DNA of 64,000 nucleotides from Rhodococcus sp. HNM0569 (GTDB lineage: Bacteria > Actinomycetota > Actinomycetes > Mycobacteriales > Mycobacteriaceae), in NCBI RefSeq assembly GCF_012726205.1, contig NZ_JAASAE010000005.1, forward strand, positions 1-64,000, read 5' to 3'. The notes under the pieces were generated by a model. It had not been told where the DNA came from. It did no database searches and saw nothing but the letters and a program-made list of their open reading frames with translations. The position numbers were made by a program, and so were the translations under genes. Position 1 is the stretch's first letter, and every line of letters starts with the position of its first letter. Positions 27,204 to 36,349 of the stretch are shown here, in pieces.

Positions 27204-28088
27204 CGCCTGCTTGCGGCGCCGGAACGGTCCGCGCGGAATCTCGATGTCGTCGAACTCGTCGGTCGTGCGCTCGTCGCCCCCGTGTGTGGCCGCGGGCCGC
27301 GGTTCGTGGGTGTGTGGATCGGCGGCGTCGTCCGAGCCCGCGGCGGCCGCGCGGGTCTTGCGTCGTTCGCGTAGCTCGGCGCGGACGAAGTACGCGAGCC
27401 CGAGCGGCGCCATGATGCCGAACGCAAGCCACTGCAGCCCGTACGACAGGTAGGGGCCTGCGTCGAGCTGTGGGAGCGCGATGGTGCCGAGACCGCCCGG
27501 TTGGCCGTCGTCGAGCTGGAGGTAGCCGTCGAGCAGGTCGGTGCCCGTGAATTGCGCGATCTGGCCGGCGTCGATGGTGTAGACCTGCCGCACGCCGTTC
27601 TCGTCGAGCGGATCCTTGCCGGGCGCGACGCCCTCCGATGCACGAACACGGCCGTCCAGGCTCACATGGCCCGTGGGTGCGGGCTCGAGGGGAGGCGGCT
27701 GCGTGCCCTCGACGGGCCGCACGTAACCGCGGTTGACCAGCAGCGTGCCGCCGTCGTCGAGCGCGAACGCGGTGAGCACCTCGTAGGCGGGCTGCCCGTC
27801 GATCGAGCGCAACCGCACGAGCAGATCGCTGCCGGGCACGTAGGTGCCCTCCGCGACCACGGGATGCCACTCGGTCGACGGGTCGAGGGTGCCGCCTGCC
27901 AGCAGCTCGCCGACCGGTACCGGTTCCTGATCGATCGAATCGGCGATCTGCTGGTTGCGCCGCTCGGTGTCGGTGTTCTTGCCGAGCTGCCAGGGCGCCA
28001 GCACGTAGAAGCATGCGAAGGCGAACGCCGCCACCACGGCCGCGAGCACGAGCCACCCGGGGCGGAACAGAAACCTCAGCCTTCGCAC
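27147..28088 (-). CDS. SURF1-family cytochrome oxidase assembly protein
   Basis: A 313-residue membrane protein: TM1 at about residues 9-30 (GWLVLAAVVAAFAFACFYVLAPWQLG), extracytoplasmic SURF1 domain (VNRGYVRP, GRVRASEG), TM2 at GLQWLAFGIMAPLGLAYF, then a long charged C-terminal tail. SURF1 proteins help haem insertion into aa3-type oxidase. GTG start 28088; TACCGT (minus, 28095-28100) is 6 nt upstream, the leaderless pattern. Orthologue by position of Rv2235. It follows ptpA after 28 nt. Confidence 0.88.
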   Translation of the reverse strand: MRRLRFLFRPGWLVLAAVVAAFAFACFYVLAPWQLGKNTDTERRNQQIADSIDQEPVPVGELLAGGTLDPSTEWHPVVAEGTYVPGSDLLVRLRSIDGQPAYEVLTAFALDDGGTLLVNRGYVRPVEGTQPPPLEPAPTGHVSLDGRVRASEGVAPGKDPLDENGVRQVYTIDAGQIAQFTGTDLLDGYLQLDDGQPGGLGTIALPQLDAGPYLSYGLQWLAFGIMAPLGLAYFVRAELRERRKTRAAAAGSDDAADPHTHEPRPAATHGGDERTTDEFDDIEIPRGPFRRRKQASTAPASSTKLADRYGNHR

Positions 28089-28116
28089 GCTTCCACGGTA
28101 GCCGGTTCCGGCGCCG

Positions 28117-28656
28117 TCACCGATGCTCGGGTGTGCGGTCCTCGACACGGGCGCGGATCCATTCGACCAGGCCCGGCAGCGCTGCTTCGACTTCGCGACG
28201 CACGGTCTCGAAGTCGTCGAGGTCGCCGTAGTACGGATCGGCCACCGAATCGGTGTCGGCATCGGGGTCGAAACTGCGCAGCAGTCGGCGCCGTTCGTTC
28301 GGAACGCCGAGGTGCGCGAGCTGTCGGTCGTGCCCGATGGCGAGCGGAACCAGCAGGTCGGCGGCGAGATGTTCGGCCGCGACGCGGGCGGCGCGATGGT
28401 CGGTGGGATACCCGTGCCGCGCGAGCACGGCGGCCGCGCGCTCGTCGGCGGGTTCGCCGACATGCCATCCGTCGGTGCCCGCGCTGGTGACCCGCACCGC
28501 GTCGGCGAGACCTTCGTCACGCAGCGCGTGCGCGACGATGTTCGCCGCCATCGGCGAGCGGCAGATGTTGCCGGTGCACACGAAGCTCACGTGGATCGGC
28601 CCGTCCGGGTGGTCGTGCACGGCGATCCCGTTGTCGTCGTCAGCAGCGGTAGTCAT
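28117..28656 (-). CDS. ptpA: Low-molecular-weight protein tyrosine phosphatase
   Basis: Removes phosphate from phosphotyrosine. The 179-residue protein has the P-loop CTGNICRS (nucleophile Cys27, Arg33) and the general-acid Asp140 in DPYYGD. The N-terminal ~20 residues extend beyond the minimal domain. Start overlaps the end of the HAD gene by 17 nt, so the pair is co-translated. In M. tuberculosis PtpA is secreted and paired with the HAD-fold tyrosine kinase PtkA. Confidence 0.93.
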   Translation of the reverse strand: MTTAADDDNGIAVHDHPDGPIHVSFVCTGNICRSPMAANIVAHALRDEGLADAVRVTSAGTDGWHVGEPADERAAAVLARHGYPTDHRAARVAAEHLAADLLVPLAIGHDRQLAHLGVPNERRRLLRSFDPDADTDSVADPYYGDLDDFETVRREVEAALPGLVEWIRARVEDRTPEHR

Positions 28657-29335
28657 CGAGCACCTCCCACAGTTCGGCGGGTGATGCGACCGCGCGGTAC
28701 GCGCCGTCGGCTTCCTCCGGCCTGCCGTAGCCCCACTCGACGAGCACCGTCGGGATGCCCCACCGCGCTGCGCCGTCGACGTCGTGGTGGCGATCGCCGA
28801 TCATGAGCGCACCGCGCGTCGCCTCCGGTGCGACCTCGACGCCCAGCGCCCGCAGCGAGTGGGCGACGACATCGGACTTCGCGCGTCGGGTGCCGTCCTC
28901 GGACGAGCCGCCGATGAACTCGAATCGCTCCGCGAGCGCGAAGTGGTCGAGGATGCGGTGCGCGAAGCGTTCCGACTTCGACGTCGCGACGGCGGCGCGG
29001 AAGCCGGCCGCGTCGACCTTGTCGAGCAGCTCGGCCATGCCGGGGAAGACCGAGTTCTCGGCCCATCCCGTGGAGTCGTAGTACGCGAGGTAGGCGTCGA
29101 GCGCGGCGTGCGCCGTGTCGTCGTCGAGCGGCAGGCCGCGCAGGGTGTCGAGCATCGGAGGCCCGACGACCGTCGCGAGCTGCTCGGCAGTGGGGCCTGC
29201 GTGCCCGACGGCAGCGAGGGCGTGGCGGAAACCGGCGTGGATGCCGGGCGCCGAGTCCGTGATCGTGCCGTCGAGATCGAACAGGAGGACGGGACGGGTG
29301 CTGGGCGAGGTCACCCCTCCAGTGTTCCATCGCAT
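28640..29335 (-). CDS. HAD-superfamily hydrolase, PtkA-position protein
   Basis: About 231 residues from ATG 29335; a GTG at 29314 is an alternative start. HAD motifs are complete: motif I DLDGTITDS, motif II ATSKSE, the K/R region AKSDV, and motif IV GDRHHDVDGA. It looks like a phosphoglycolate-phosphatase-type enzyme. Its place directly upstream of and overlapping ptpA matches M. tuberculosis ptkA (Rv2232), a HAD-fold protein reported as a tyrosine kinase for PtpA. Whether this one is kinase, phosphatase or both cannot be told from sequence. Confidence 0.88.
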   Translation of the reverse strand: MRWNTGGVTSPSTRPVLLFDLDGTITDSAPGIHAGFRHALAAVGHAGPTAEQLATVVGPPMLDTLRGLPLDDDTAHAALDAYLAYYDSTGWAENSVFPGMAELLDKVDAAGFRAAVATSKSERFAHRILDHFALAERFEFIGGSSEDGTRRAKSDVVAHSLRALGVEVAPEATRGALMIGDRHHDVDGAARWGIPTVLVEWGYGRPEEADGAYRAVASPAELWEVLDDYRC

Positions 29336-29392
29336 GCCACCGGGGCACTGCCGAGCCCTGACGCCCCGCGGGCCCCCGTAGGCTCGCCGCAC

Positions 29393-30427
29393 GTGGGCAT
29401 CTCACCGATCGACCGCGCCGCGCTGCGGCACCACGGCGACGTCGACGTCGCTCCGGACGTCGCCGACTTCGCGGTCAACGTGCAGGGCGCCGGCCCGCCG
29501 GGATGGTTGCGTGACCGGCTCGCCGCGGCGCTCGACTCGCTGGGGCGCTACCCGGCCACGGCGCACGACGCGGCAGCACGCGCCGCGGTCGCCCGACGGC
29601 ACGGCCGCGACCCCGACGACGTGCTCCTGCTGTCGGGTGGCGCGGAAGGATTCTCGTTGCTGCCGAACCTGCGGCCGACGCTCGCCGCGGTCGTGCACCC
29701 GTCGTTCACCGAGCCCGAGTTCGCACTCCGCGAGGCGGGAGTCCCCACCGTGCGGGTCGTGCTCGACGCACCGTGGTCACTCGCCGCGGCGGACGTTCCC
29801 GAGCAGGCCGACCTCGTGGTGCTGGGCAACCCCACCAACCCGACCTCGGTACTGCATCACGTCCGCGACATCGACGCGCTGCGCAGACCGGGCCGCCTCG
29901 TCGTCGTCGACGAGGCGTTCATGGACGCGGTACCCGGCGAGCCGGAGTCGTTCGCGCACGCCCCGGCGCCCGACGTGCTCGTGCTGCGCAGCCTCACCAA
30001 GACCTGGGCGCTCGCGGGCCTACGGTGCGGCTACGCGCTCGGCGACTCCGCGGTGCTCGCGCGTCTGTCCCACGGCCGCCCGCACTGGCCACTCGGCACC
30101 CTGCAGTTGGAGGCGATCGCGGCGTGCAGCGAGCCGGACGCCGTGGCACGTGCCCGGCGCCAGGCCGACACGCTGGCCGCATCCCGGGTGTCGATGACGG
30201 CGCGACTGCGCGGTCTCGGACTCACGGTGCACGAGCCTGCTGCCGCCCCGTTCGTCCTGGTGCACGTGCCGGGCGGCGACCGCGTGCGCGGTGCCCTGGC
30301 CGGACGCGACGTCGTGGTGCGCAGGTGCGACACCTTCCCCGGGCTCGGCCCGGACTTCCTCCGGATGGCCGTGCGTCCCGCACGCGACGTCGACACACTG
30401 ATCGAAGCTCTCGCGCATGTGCTCTGA
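29393..30427 (+). CDS. cobC: CobC-type aminotransferase-like protein
   Basis: PLP-dependent fold-type I protein, 344 residues, orthologue by position of Rv2231c. The PLP lysine is in SLTKTWALAGLRCGY, the Asp in NPTNPTSVL...VVVDEAFMD. CobC-type enzymes decarboxylate threonine phosphate to give the aminopropanol unit for cobalamin. GTG start 29393 (TAGGCT 8 nt upstream). Divergent from the HAD gene across 57 nt; the Nif3 gene follows after 30 nt. Confidence 0.88.
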   Translation: MGISPIDRAALRHHGDVDVAPDVADFAVNVQGAGPPGWLRDRLAAALDSLGRYPATAHDAAARAAVARRHGRDPDDVLLLSGGAEGFSLLPNLRPTLAAVVHPSFTEPEFALREAGVPTVRVVLDAPWSLAAADVPEQADLVVLGNPTNPTSVLHHVRDIDALRRPGRLVVVDEAFMDAVPGEPESFAHAPAPDVLVLRSLTKTWALAGLRCGYALGDSAVLARLSHGRPHWPLGTLQLEAIAACSEPDAVARARRQADTLAASRVSMTARLRGLGLTVHEPAAAPFVLVHVPGGDRVRGALAGRDVVVRRCDTFPGLGPDFLRMAVRPARDVDTLIEALAHVL

Positions 30428-30457
30428 TCGTTCCGACACGATGTGAAGGAGAAACCG

Positions 30458-31612
30458 GTGAGCCCTGCATCTCCCGCCGCGCCTGCCCGTCTCGCCGACG
30501 TGATCGCGCGCCTCGACCGCAGCTATCCGCCCGCGCTCGCCGAGCCGTGGGACTCGGTCGGCCTCGTCGTGGGCGACCCGGAGGATCCGGTGTCACGCGT
30601 CGTGGTCGCGGTCGACGTGACCGCGGCCGTCGTGGACGAGGCGCTCGCGCGCGGCGCGGACCTGATCGTCGCGCATCACCCGCTGCTGTTGCGGGGTGTC
30701 GACACCGTCGCGGCGAGCACGCCGAAAGGCGCACTCGTGCACCGGCTGATCAAGGGCGGGTGTGCGCTGTTCACGGCCCACACGAATGCGGACTCCGCCG
30801 ATCCCGGCGTGTCCGACGCGCTTGCCGCGGCCCTCGGCGTCGAGGTCACCGGCCCGATCGATGCGAAGGATGACGAGCCGCTCGACAAGTGGGTCGTCCC
30901 GGTCCCGGTCGAGGACGCCGACCGCGTGCGGCGCGGGTTGTTCGATGCGGGTGCCGGTGCGATCGGGAACTACCGCGACTGCAGCTGGGAGGTGACCGGC
31001 ACCGGGCAGTTCCTGCCCTCCGACGGGGCGGACCCCGCAATCGGCGAGGTCGGGGCCCTCGAACGACTCGACGAGACCCGCATCGAGGTGATCGCGCCGA
31101 GACGCCTGCGCGACCACGTGCGCGCCGGGCTGCGCCACGCGCACCCCTACGAGGAGGTCGCGTACGACATCCTCGAGCTCGCCGCTGCGCCGGGACCGAC
31201 CGGGCTCGGCAGGGTGGGCACGCTCGCGGCACCCACGACACTGCGGGAGTTCACCGCGGTCGTCGCGCGGGCATTGCCTGCGACGACGTGGGGCGTGCGC
31301 GCCGCGGGGGACCCCGACGTGGTCGTCTCGACGGTCGCGGTGTGCGGCGGCGCGGGCGACTCGCTGCTCGGTGCGGTCGGCAGGCGCGGCGTCGATGTCT
31401 ACGTGACGGCGGATCTGCGGCACCATCCGGTCGACGAGCATCTGCGCTCGGGCGGGCCCGCGGTGGTCGACGTCGCACACTGGGCGAGCGAGTGGCCGTG
31501 GTGCGCGCAGGCGAAGGGCGTGCTCGACAGCGAGTTCGGGCACGCCGACGGGTGGGATTGCCACGTGTCGACGCTGCGCACCGACCCGTGGTCGACGAGT
31601 GCGGAGGCGTGA
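30458..31612 (+). CDS. Nif3-like dinuclear metal-centre protein
   Basis: 384 residues, orthologue by position of Rv2230c. Metal ligands of the Nif3/YbgI family are visible: [19 protein letters not shown] and the C-terminal [14 protein letters not shown]-like insertion with [10 protein letters not shown] sits in the middle, as in the long Nif3 form. The GTG at 30458 is chosen because AAGGAGA lies just before it; an earlier GTG at 30443 contains that site. The family may act as a GTP cyclohydrolase-like or hydrolase enzyme; role unproven. Confidence 0.9.
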   Translation: MSPASPAAPARLADVIARLDRSYPPALAEPWDSVGLVVGDPEDPVSRVVVAVDVTAAVVDEALARGADLIVAHHPLLLRGVDTVAASTPKGALVHRLIKGGCALFTAHTNADSADPGVSDALAAALGVEVTGPIDAKDDEPLDKWVVPVPVEDADRVRRGLFDAGAGAIGNYRDCSWEVTGTGQFLPSDGADPAIGEVGALERLDETRIEVIAPRRLRDHVRAGLRHAHPYEEVAYDILELAAAPGPTGLGRVGTLAAPTTLREFTAVVARALPATTWGVRAAGDPDVVVSTVAVCGGAGDSLLGAVGRRGVDVYVTADLRHHPVDEHLRSGGPAVVDVAHWASEWPWCAQAKGVLDSEFGHADGWDCHVSTLRTDPWSTSAEA

Positions 31613-31691
31613 CGGGCGTACAGGTACGGTTGCACGTACGTCGCCCGCCCGGGCCCGGCCGGGCTACAGCAGAAAGCAGGAGTGAGCACGC

Positions 31692-32447
31692 GTGAACGTC
31701 GAACCGCAGGTGCAGGCCAAGCTTCTCGAGCTCGCCGGCGTCGATGCCGAGCTCGCGCGCATCGCGCACAAGCGGACCACGATGCCGGAGCAGCAGGAAG
31801 TCGACCGGCTCGAGGGGGAGCGCACGGCCCGCAAGGATGCTGCCGTCGCCGTCGAGATCAAGATCGACGACCTCGACCGGGACATCCGGAAGCTCGAGGG
31901 TGAAGTCGACGCCGTCCGCAAGCGCGAGGAACGCAACCGGCAGCTGCTGCAGGGCGGCACGGTCGCCGCGAAGCAGCTCACCGAACTCGAACACGAACTC
32001 GGCAGCCTCGAACGCAGGCAGGGTCTGCTCGAGGACGAGCTGCTCGAGATCATGGAACGCCGTGAGGCGCTGCAGAGCGACCACGAGCATGCGGGTGCTC
32101 AGCTGACACGGGCAGAGGAGGAACTGGTCGACGCGAACCGGCGACGCGACGAGGCCCGTGCCGACCTCGACGGTGCCGAGCGGACGCGTGCGGCCGATCG
32201 CGACGCGCTCGCTGCCCAGTTCCCCGAGCCGTTGCTCGCGGCATACGAAAAGCAGCGTGCCGCACGTGGAATCGGTGCCGCGCTGCTGCAGGCCCGGCGC
32301 TGCGGTGCGTGCCGCATCGAACTCGACCGCGGCGAGATCGCCCGGATCACCGGCACACCCGCCGAGGAGGTCGTGCGCTGCCCCGAGTGCAATGCGATCC
32401 TCGTGCGGACCAACGAATCGGGGCTGCGCGGAAGCGCCGGCCAGTGA
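31692..32447 (+). CDS. Coiled-coil zinc-ribbon protein
   Basis: 251 residues, orthologue by position of Rv2229c. Residues about 10-175 form a long antiparallel coiled coil (heptads rich in L, E and R). The C-terminus has a zinc ribbon with two Cys pairs, CGACRIELDRGEI and CPECNAI. GTG start with AGGAG upstream. Its stop overlaps the start of the RNase H gene. Related zinc-ribbon proteins bind nucleic acid, but function is not known. Confidence 0.87.
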   Translation: MNVEPQVQAKLLELAGVDAELARIAHKRTTMPEQQEVDRLEGERTARKDAAVAVEIKIDDLDRDIRKLEGEVDAVRKREERNRQLLQGGTVAAKQLTELEHELGSLERRQGLLEDELLEIMERREALQSDHEHAGAQLTRAEEELVDANRRRDEARADLDGAERTRAADRDALAAQFPEPLLAAYEKQRAARGIGAALLQARRCGACRIELDRGEIARITGTPAEEVVRCPECNAILVRTNESGLRGSAGQ

Positions 32448-33538
32448 GCAAGGTGATCGTCGAGGCCGACGGCGGTTCGCGCGGCAATCCCGGTCCGGCA
32501 GGATACGGCGCGGTCGTGTTCGACGTCGCCCGCACCGCCGTGCTCGCCGAACGCAAGGAGTTCCTCGGTACCGCGACGAACAATGTCGCCGAGTACCGCG
32601 GGCTCGTCGCCGGACTGTCGGCCGCCGCCGAACTCGGCGCCACCGACGTCGCGGTGCGCATGGATTCCAAGCTCGTCGTCGAACAGATGAACGGGCGCTG
32701 GAAGGTCAAGCACCCCGACATGATTCCGCTCCACCGGCAGGCGGCGAAGCTCGCCGAGCAGTTCGACTCGGTCACCTACACGTGGATCGCCCGCGGGGAC
32801 AACGCACATGCCGACCGGCTCGCGAACGAGGCGATGGACGGCCTCGGCGCGGGCGGCGAGGACCCCGACCCCGAGCCGCTTCCGAAGCCGCAGTCGCCGG
32901 GCTGGATGGCCACCACGGGCGATCCCACGCGGCTGCTCCTGTTGCGCCACGGGCAGACTCCGCTGTCGATCGAGCGGCGGTACTCGGGCCGGGGCAATCC
33001 CGAACTCACCGAACTCGGCAGGCGTCAGGCCGGCGAGGCCGCGCGCAGGCTCGGTGTCCGCGGCGGTATCTCGGCGGTCGTCACGTCGCCGCTCGGCCGC
33101 GCCCGCGACACCGCTCAGGCGGCTGCCGATGCACTCGGACTGCCCGTTTCGGTGCACGAGGGTCTCACCGAAACCGACTTCGGCGAGTGGGAAGGACTCA
33201 CGTTCGCCGAAGCCGCGCAGCGTGATCCCGACCTGCATCGCGCGTGGCTCGGCGACACGTCGATCGCGCCGCCCGCGGGCGAGAGTTTCGACAGTGTCCG
33301 CCAACGTGTCCTGCGCGTGCGCGACGACCTGGTCGCCCGGTACGCGGGGCACAATGTGCTCGTCGTCTCGCACGTCACACCGATCAAGACGTTCCTGCAA
33401 CTCGCTCTCGAATCCGGGCCCGGTCTGCTGTACCGACTGCACCTGGACCTCGCGTCGCTCAGCATCGCCGAGTTCTACGGCGACGGCGGCGCGTCCGTGC
33501 GGCTGGTCAACGACACGTCACATCTGACGGTGTCCTGA
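32444..33538 (+). CDS. Bifunctional RNase H / alpha-ribazole phosphatase-like protein
   Basis: 364 residues with two domains. The N-terminal RNase H type I domain has Asp in VEADGGSRGNPGPAGYG, Glu in NNVAEYRGL, Asp in MDSKLVVEQ and Asp in RGDNAHADRLAN. A Pro-rich linker leads to a histidine phosphatase: RHG in LLRHGQT, EWEG, and His in VVSHVTPIKT. The M. tuberculosis orthologue Rv2228c has RNase H activity and can act as CobC-type alpha-ribazole phosphatase. GTG 32444 overlaps the preceding TGA by 4 nt. Links RNA metabolism with the cobalamin genes around it. Confidence 0.92.
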   Translation: MSKVIVEADGGSRGNPGPAGYGAVVFDVARTAVLAERKEFLGTATNNVAEYRGLVAGLSAAAELGATDVAVRMDSKLVVEQMNGRWKVKHPDMIPLHRQAAKLAEQFDSVTYTWIARGDNAHADRLANEAMDGLGAGGEDPDPEPLPKPQSPGWMATTGDPTRLLLLRHGQTPLSIERRYSGRGNPELTELGRRQAGEAARRLGVRGGISAVVTSPLGRARDTAQAAADALGLPVSVHEGLTETDFGEWEGLTFAEAAQRDPDLHRAWLGDTSIAPPAGESFDSVRQRVLRVRDDLVARYAGHNVLVVSHVTPIKTFLQLALESGPGLLYRLHLDLASLSIAEFYGDGGASVRLVNDTSHLTVS

Positions 33539-33548
33539 CGGGGCAGCC

Positions 33549-34802
33549 TCACACGACGAGCCACAGCGCACCGACCGCCGCGACGAGGGCGGCGGGCGTG
33601 GTGGCGAGACCGAGTGCGGTGAATGTCCGCAGCGACGCGGGCTCGCGGGCGCGAGCAGTGACCCTGCGCCACAACATGACTGCGAGCGAGCCCACGTACG
33701 TGAGGTTCGGCCCCAGGTTCACGCCGAGGACCATCGCGAGCACCAGACCGGTCGGTGCCCCCGGACCCAGTGCCGCGAGCAGCAACAGCGTCGCGGGCAG
33801 ATTGTTGAGCAGGTTCGCAGCGAGCGCTGCGAGTGTGGCGACCCACAGCAGTTCGACGAACGACGTGCCACTCGGAAGGAGCATTGCGAGCCACGTCCCG
33901 ACAGGACCGTCGGCGACCGGTGCCACGACGACGCCGAGGAGCAGGACGAAGCCGCAGAACCACACGTCGATTGCATACAGAATCTTGCGCGGCGTCGTCG
34001 TGCCCCTGCGGAGCGCGACGCCGCCCAGCAGGAGGGCTGCCGCCAGCGCGACCCAGGCAGGGTCGACGCCCACGAAACCCGACACGGCGAATCCGGCGAG
34101 TGTGCACGCGAGGACTCCGAGGGCGAGCCTCGGCGTTGCGACCGAGGCCGAACTGCGCACGGCCACAGATTGTTCCGGTGAAGCGGCGTTCTCGCGCGGC
34201 GCGAGATCGCGACGAAAGAACATCCGGAACACGACGAACTCGACGACGATCGCGGCGAGCCACGGCCCGGCCGTGAGCGTGGTGAAGTGTACGAAGGACA
34301 GGCCGGTGGCCGAGAACGCCATGAGGTTGGTCAGATTCGACACCGGCAGCAGAGTGGACGCCGAATTGGCCAGGTGCGCCGTCGCATACGAGTGTGGACG
34401 CGCGTGCACGCCGAGTGAGCGCGCCGCACGGACGACGACCGGGGTGAGCAGTACGACCGTCGCGTCGAGACTCAGCACGGCCGTGACCGTCGCCGCTGCC
34501 ACGAACACGAGTGCGAGCAGCCGTATCGGGCTCCCGCGCGACCCGCGTTGCAGCACCGAGGCCGTCCATCGGAACACGCCGAGTGCGTCGGCGAGGTGAC
34601 CCACCGCGAGAACGGCGGCGAGGAAACCGACGGTGGGTGCCAGCGCGAGGATCTCGTCGAGTGCGCGGTCGCCGTCGACGAGGCCGAGCAGGAGCACGAG
34701 TGCGGCGGCGGGTGCGGCGGCGACGATCTCGGGCAGCCCACGCGGCCGGACGATCGCGAAGACGAGCACGGCCGCGACGAGTGCGACGGCCAGCACGCTC
34801 AC
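33549..34802 (-). CDS. ArsB/SLC13-family ion permease
   Basis: 417 residues, about 11 hydrophobic segments. Family signatures are VLSLDATVVLLTPVVV and NLTNLMAFSATGLSFV, and NLLNNLPATLLLLAALG in the second half, as in ArsB/NhaD and SLC13-like transporters. The substrate may be arsenite, a cation or a dicarboxylate. GTG start overlaps the DUF1697 stop by 4 nt, so the two are coupled. No arsR or arsC is nearby, so an arsenic role is not supported by context. Confidence 0.82.
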   Translation of the reverse strand: MSVLAVALVAAVLVFAIVRPRGLPEIVAAAPAAALVLLLGLVDGDRALDEILALAPTVGFLAAVLAVGHLADALGVFRWTASVLQRGSRGSPIRLLALVFVAAATVTAVLSLDATVVLLTPVVVRAARSLGVHARPHSYATAHLANSASTLLPVSNLTNLMAFSATGLSFVHFTTLTAGPWLAAIVVEFVVFRMFFRRDLAPRENAASPEQSVAVRSSASVATPRLALGVLACTLAGFAVSGFVGVDPAWVALAAALLLGGVALRRGTTTPRKILYAIDVWFCGFVLLLGVVVAPVADGPVGTWLAMLLPSGTSFVELLWVATLAALAANLLNNLPATLLLLAALGPGAPTGLVLAMVLGVNLGPNLTYVGSLAVMLWRRVTARAREPASLRTFTALGLATTPAALVAAVGALWLVV

Positions 34803-35332
34803 ACGAGCAACTTGTCGAGCGTACGCAGGTTGCGAGTGGTGACGACCGGCGCGAGCTTCCGTGCTGCCAGTGCTTTGCCGAATCGGCTCGACGTGGTGGA
34901 GCCCTTCGTGACCTCCCAGTACACGACGCCTTCGCCTGCCGCGACGCGCTCGACGGTGGGATCGAGCGAGGCCGCCGTCGCGGCGAGCGAGTCGAGTGCG
35001 TCGGCGTCGTCGACGAGCACGACGTACGGGTTGCGGTCGGCCGCCGCGGGGTCGTCGAACGGGTAGCCCGCACGGATGCGGGACAGGACGTCGTGGGGGA
35101 GCACGAACACCCGCGCGTCGTAGCCGAACTCGCGTCGCAGCGCGTCCTCGATCGCCCGTCGCAGCGCCGCCGCATCGCCTGCCTCGGCGTCGAACACGAC
35201 ATTGCCCGACGCGAGCACGGTGCGCACCGAGCCGAAGCCGAGGCCGGACTCGAAAACCTCGCGCAGCGGGGCCATCCTGACGGTGACGCCGCCGACGTTG
35301 ACACCCCGTAGCAGCGCGACGAACCGGCTCAT
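34799..35332 (-). CDS. DUF1697 protein
   Basis: 177 residues, start MSRFVALLRGVNVGG which is the family signature. FGSVRTVLASGNVVF and the C-terminal SRFGKALAARK...RNLRTLDKL also fit. Function unknown. TACAGT (minus, 35339-35344) is 6 nt before the ATG, so leaderless. It is divergent from rnpB and coupled to the permease gene. Confidence 0.88.
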   Translation of the reverse strand: MSRFVALLRGVNVGGVTVRMAPLREVFESGLGFGSVRTVLASGNVVFDAEAGDAAALRRAIEDALRREFGYDARVFVLPHDVLSRIRAGYPFDDPAAADRNPYVVLVDDADALDSLAATAASLDPTVERVAAGEGVVYWEVTKGSTTSSRFGKALAARKLAPVVTTRNLRTLDKLLV

Positions 35333-35395
35333 GGTCTCACTGTAGGACGTGGCACCGACAAGACCGGTCGGCCCGCTGACGTAGAGTGGGCGCTG
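35333..35395. promoter_or_regulatory. Divergent promoters for rnpB and DUF1697
   Basis: TAGAGT at 35382-35387 lies 8 nt before the rnpB 5' end on the plus strand, and TACAGT at 35339-35344 faces the DUF1697 start on the minus strand. Both fit the TAnnnT -10 consensus. Confidence 0.55.
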
Positions 35396-35804
<409 letters not shown>

Positions 35805-35810
35805 CGGACG

Positions 35811-35847
35811 CCGCGGGCCCGCAAGCACAGTGCTTGCGGGCCCGCGG
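35811..35847. terminator. 17-bp hairpin after rnpB
   Basis: Perfect 17-bp arms at 35811-35827 and 35831-35847 with loop CAG. No T run. It lies 7 nt after rnpB and 16 nt after the stop of the small minus-strand ORF, so it may terminate both strands. Confidence 0.8.
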
Positions 35848-35862
35848 CGTCGGCGCAGGACG

Positions 35863-35955
35863 TCAGATCGGCCTGACTGCGAACAGTGTCGCCCAGTACG
35901 CCGCGGCGTCGGTGCCGAGGTAGGGGACGAGGTGGTCGAACAGGATCGTGGACAT
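35863..35955 (-). CDS. Unannotated 30-residue small protein
   Basis: ATG at 35955 with GGAG 7 nt upstream and a stop at 35863. The peptide starts MSTILFDHLVPYLGTD and ends in WATLFAVRPI; it is hydrophobic and aromatic, with Asp7 and Asp16. Its gene fills a region without other genes between rnpB and the SPOR-like gene, and a strong terminator-like hairpin follows it. Too short for family assignment. Could be a membrane-associated small protein. Confidence 0.55.
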   Translation of the reverse strand: MSTILFDHLVPYLGTDAAAYWATLFAVRPI

Positions 35956-36151
35956 GCGTGCTCCGTTTCGTCGTTCGGTGGCGTCCGTGAGATGCATCGT
36001 CGACTTGGACGGCTGCGACCTCGCCGGATGCCCGGTCATGGGAGTCGCGCTCGGAGTTCTCGCGTGACGTGCGATTCCCGATGCGCACCGAGACTAGCAG
36101 CAACTGCCGAGACCGCCAGCGCTACGCGGAGCGGGGTGGGACACTGTCGCT

Positions 36152-36334
36152 ATGACGGACCCGGAAGAACTCTGGTACTACAACGTCGAGGACGGCACGG
36201 TCGCGCAAGGCCTGCAGGCGCCTGCCCGCTCGCGTATGGGCCCGTACCCGGATCGCGATTCGGCGCAGCGCGCGCTCGACATCGCGAAGGAACGCAACAA
36301 GGCCGCCGATCGCGAGGACGAGGAGTGGCAGTGA
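36152..36334 (+). CDS. Small SPOR-like conserved protein
   Basis: 60 residues, start MTDPEELWYYNVEDGTVAQG. The aromatic WYYN patch followed by GPYPDRDSAQRALDIAKERN is a pattern common to small actinobacterial SPOR-like proteins. ATG start. No signal peptide. Convergent with the DUF1345 gene (15 nt between stops). Role unknown. Confidence 0.75.
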   Translation: MTDPEELWYYNVEDGTVAQGLQAPARSRMGPYPDRDSAQRALDIAKERNKAADREDEEWQ

Positions 36335-36349
36335 CGCGGGTGCGCCCGC

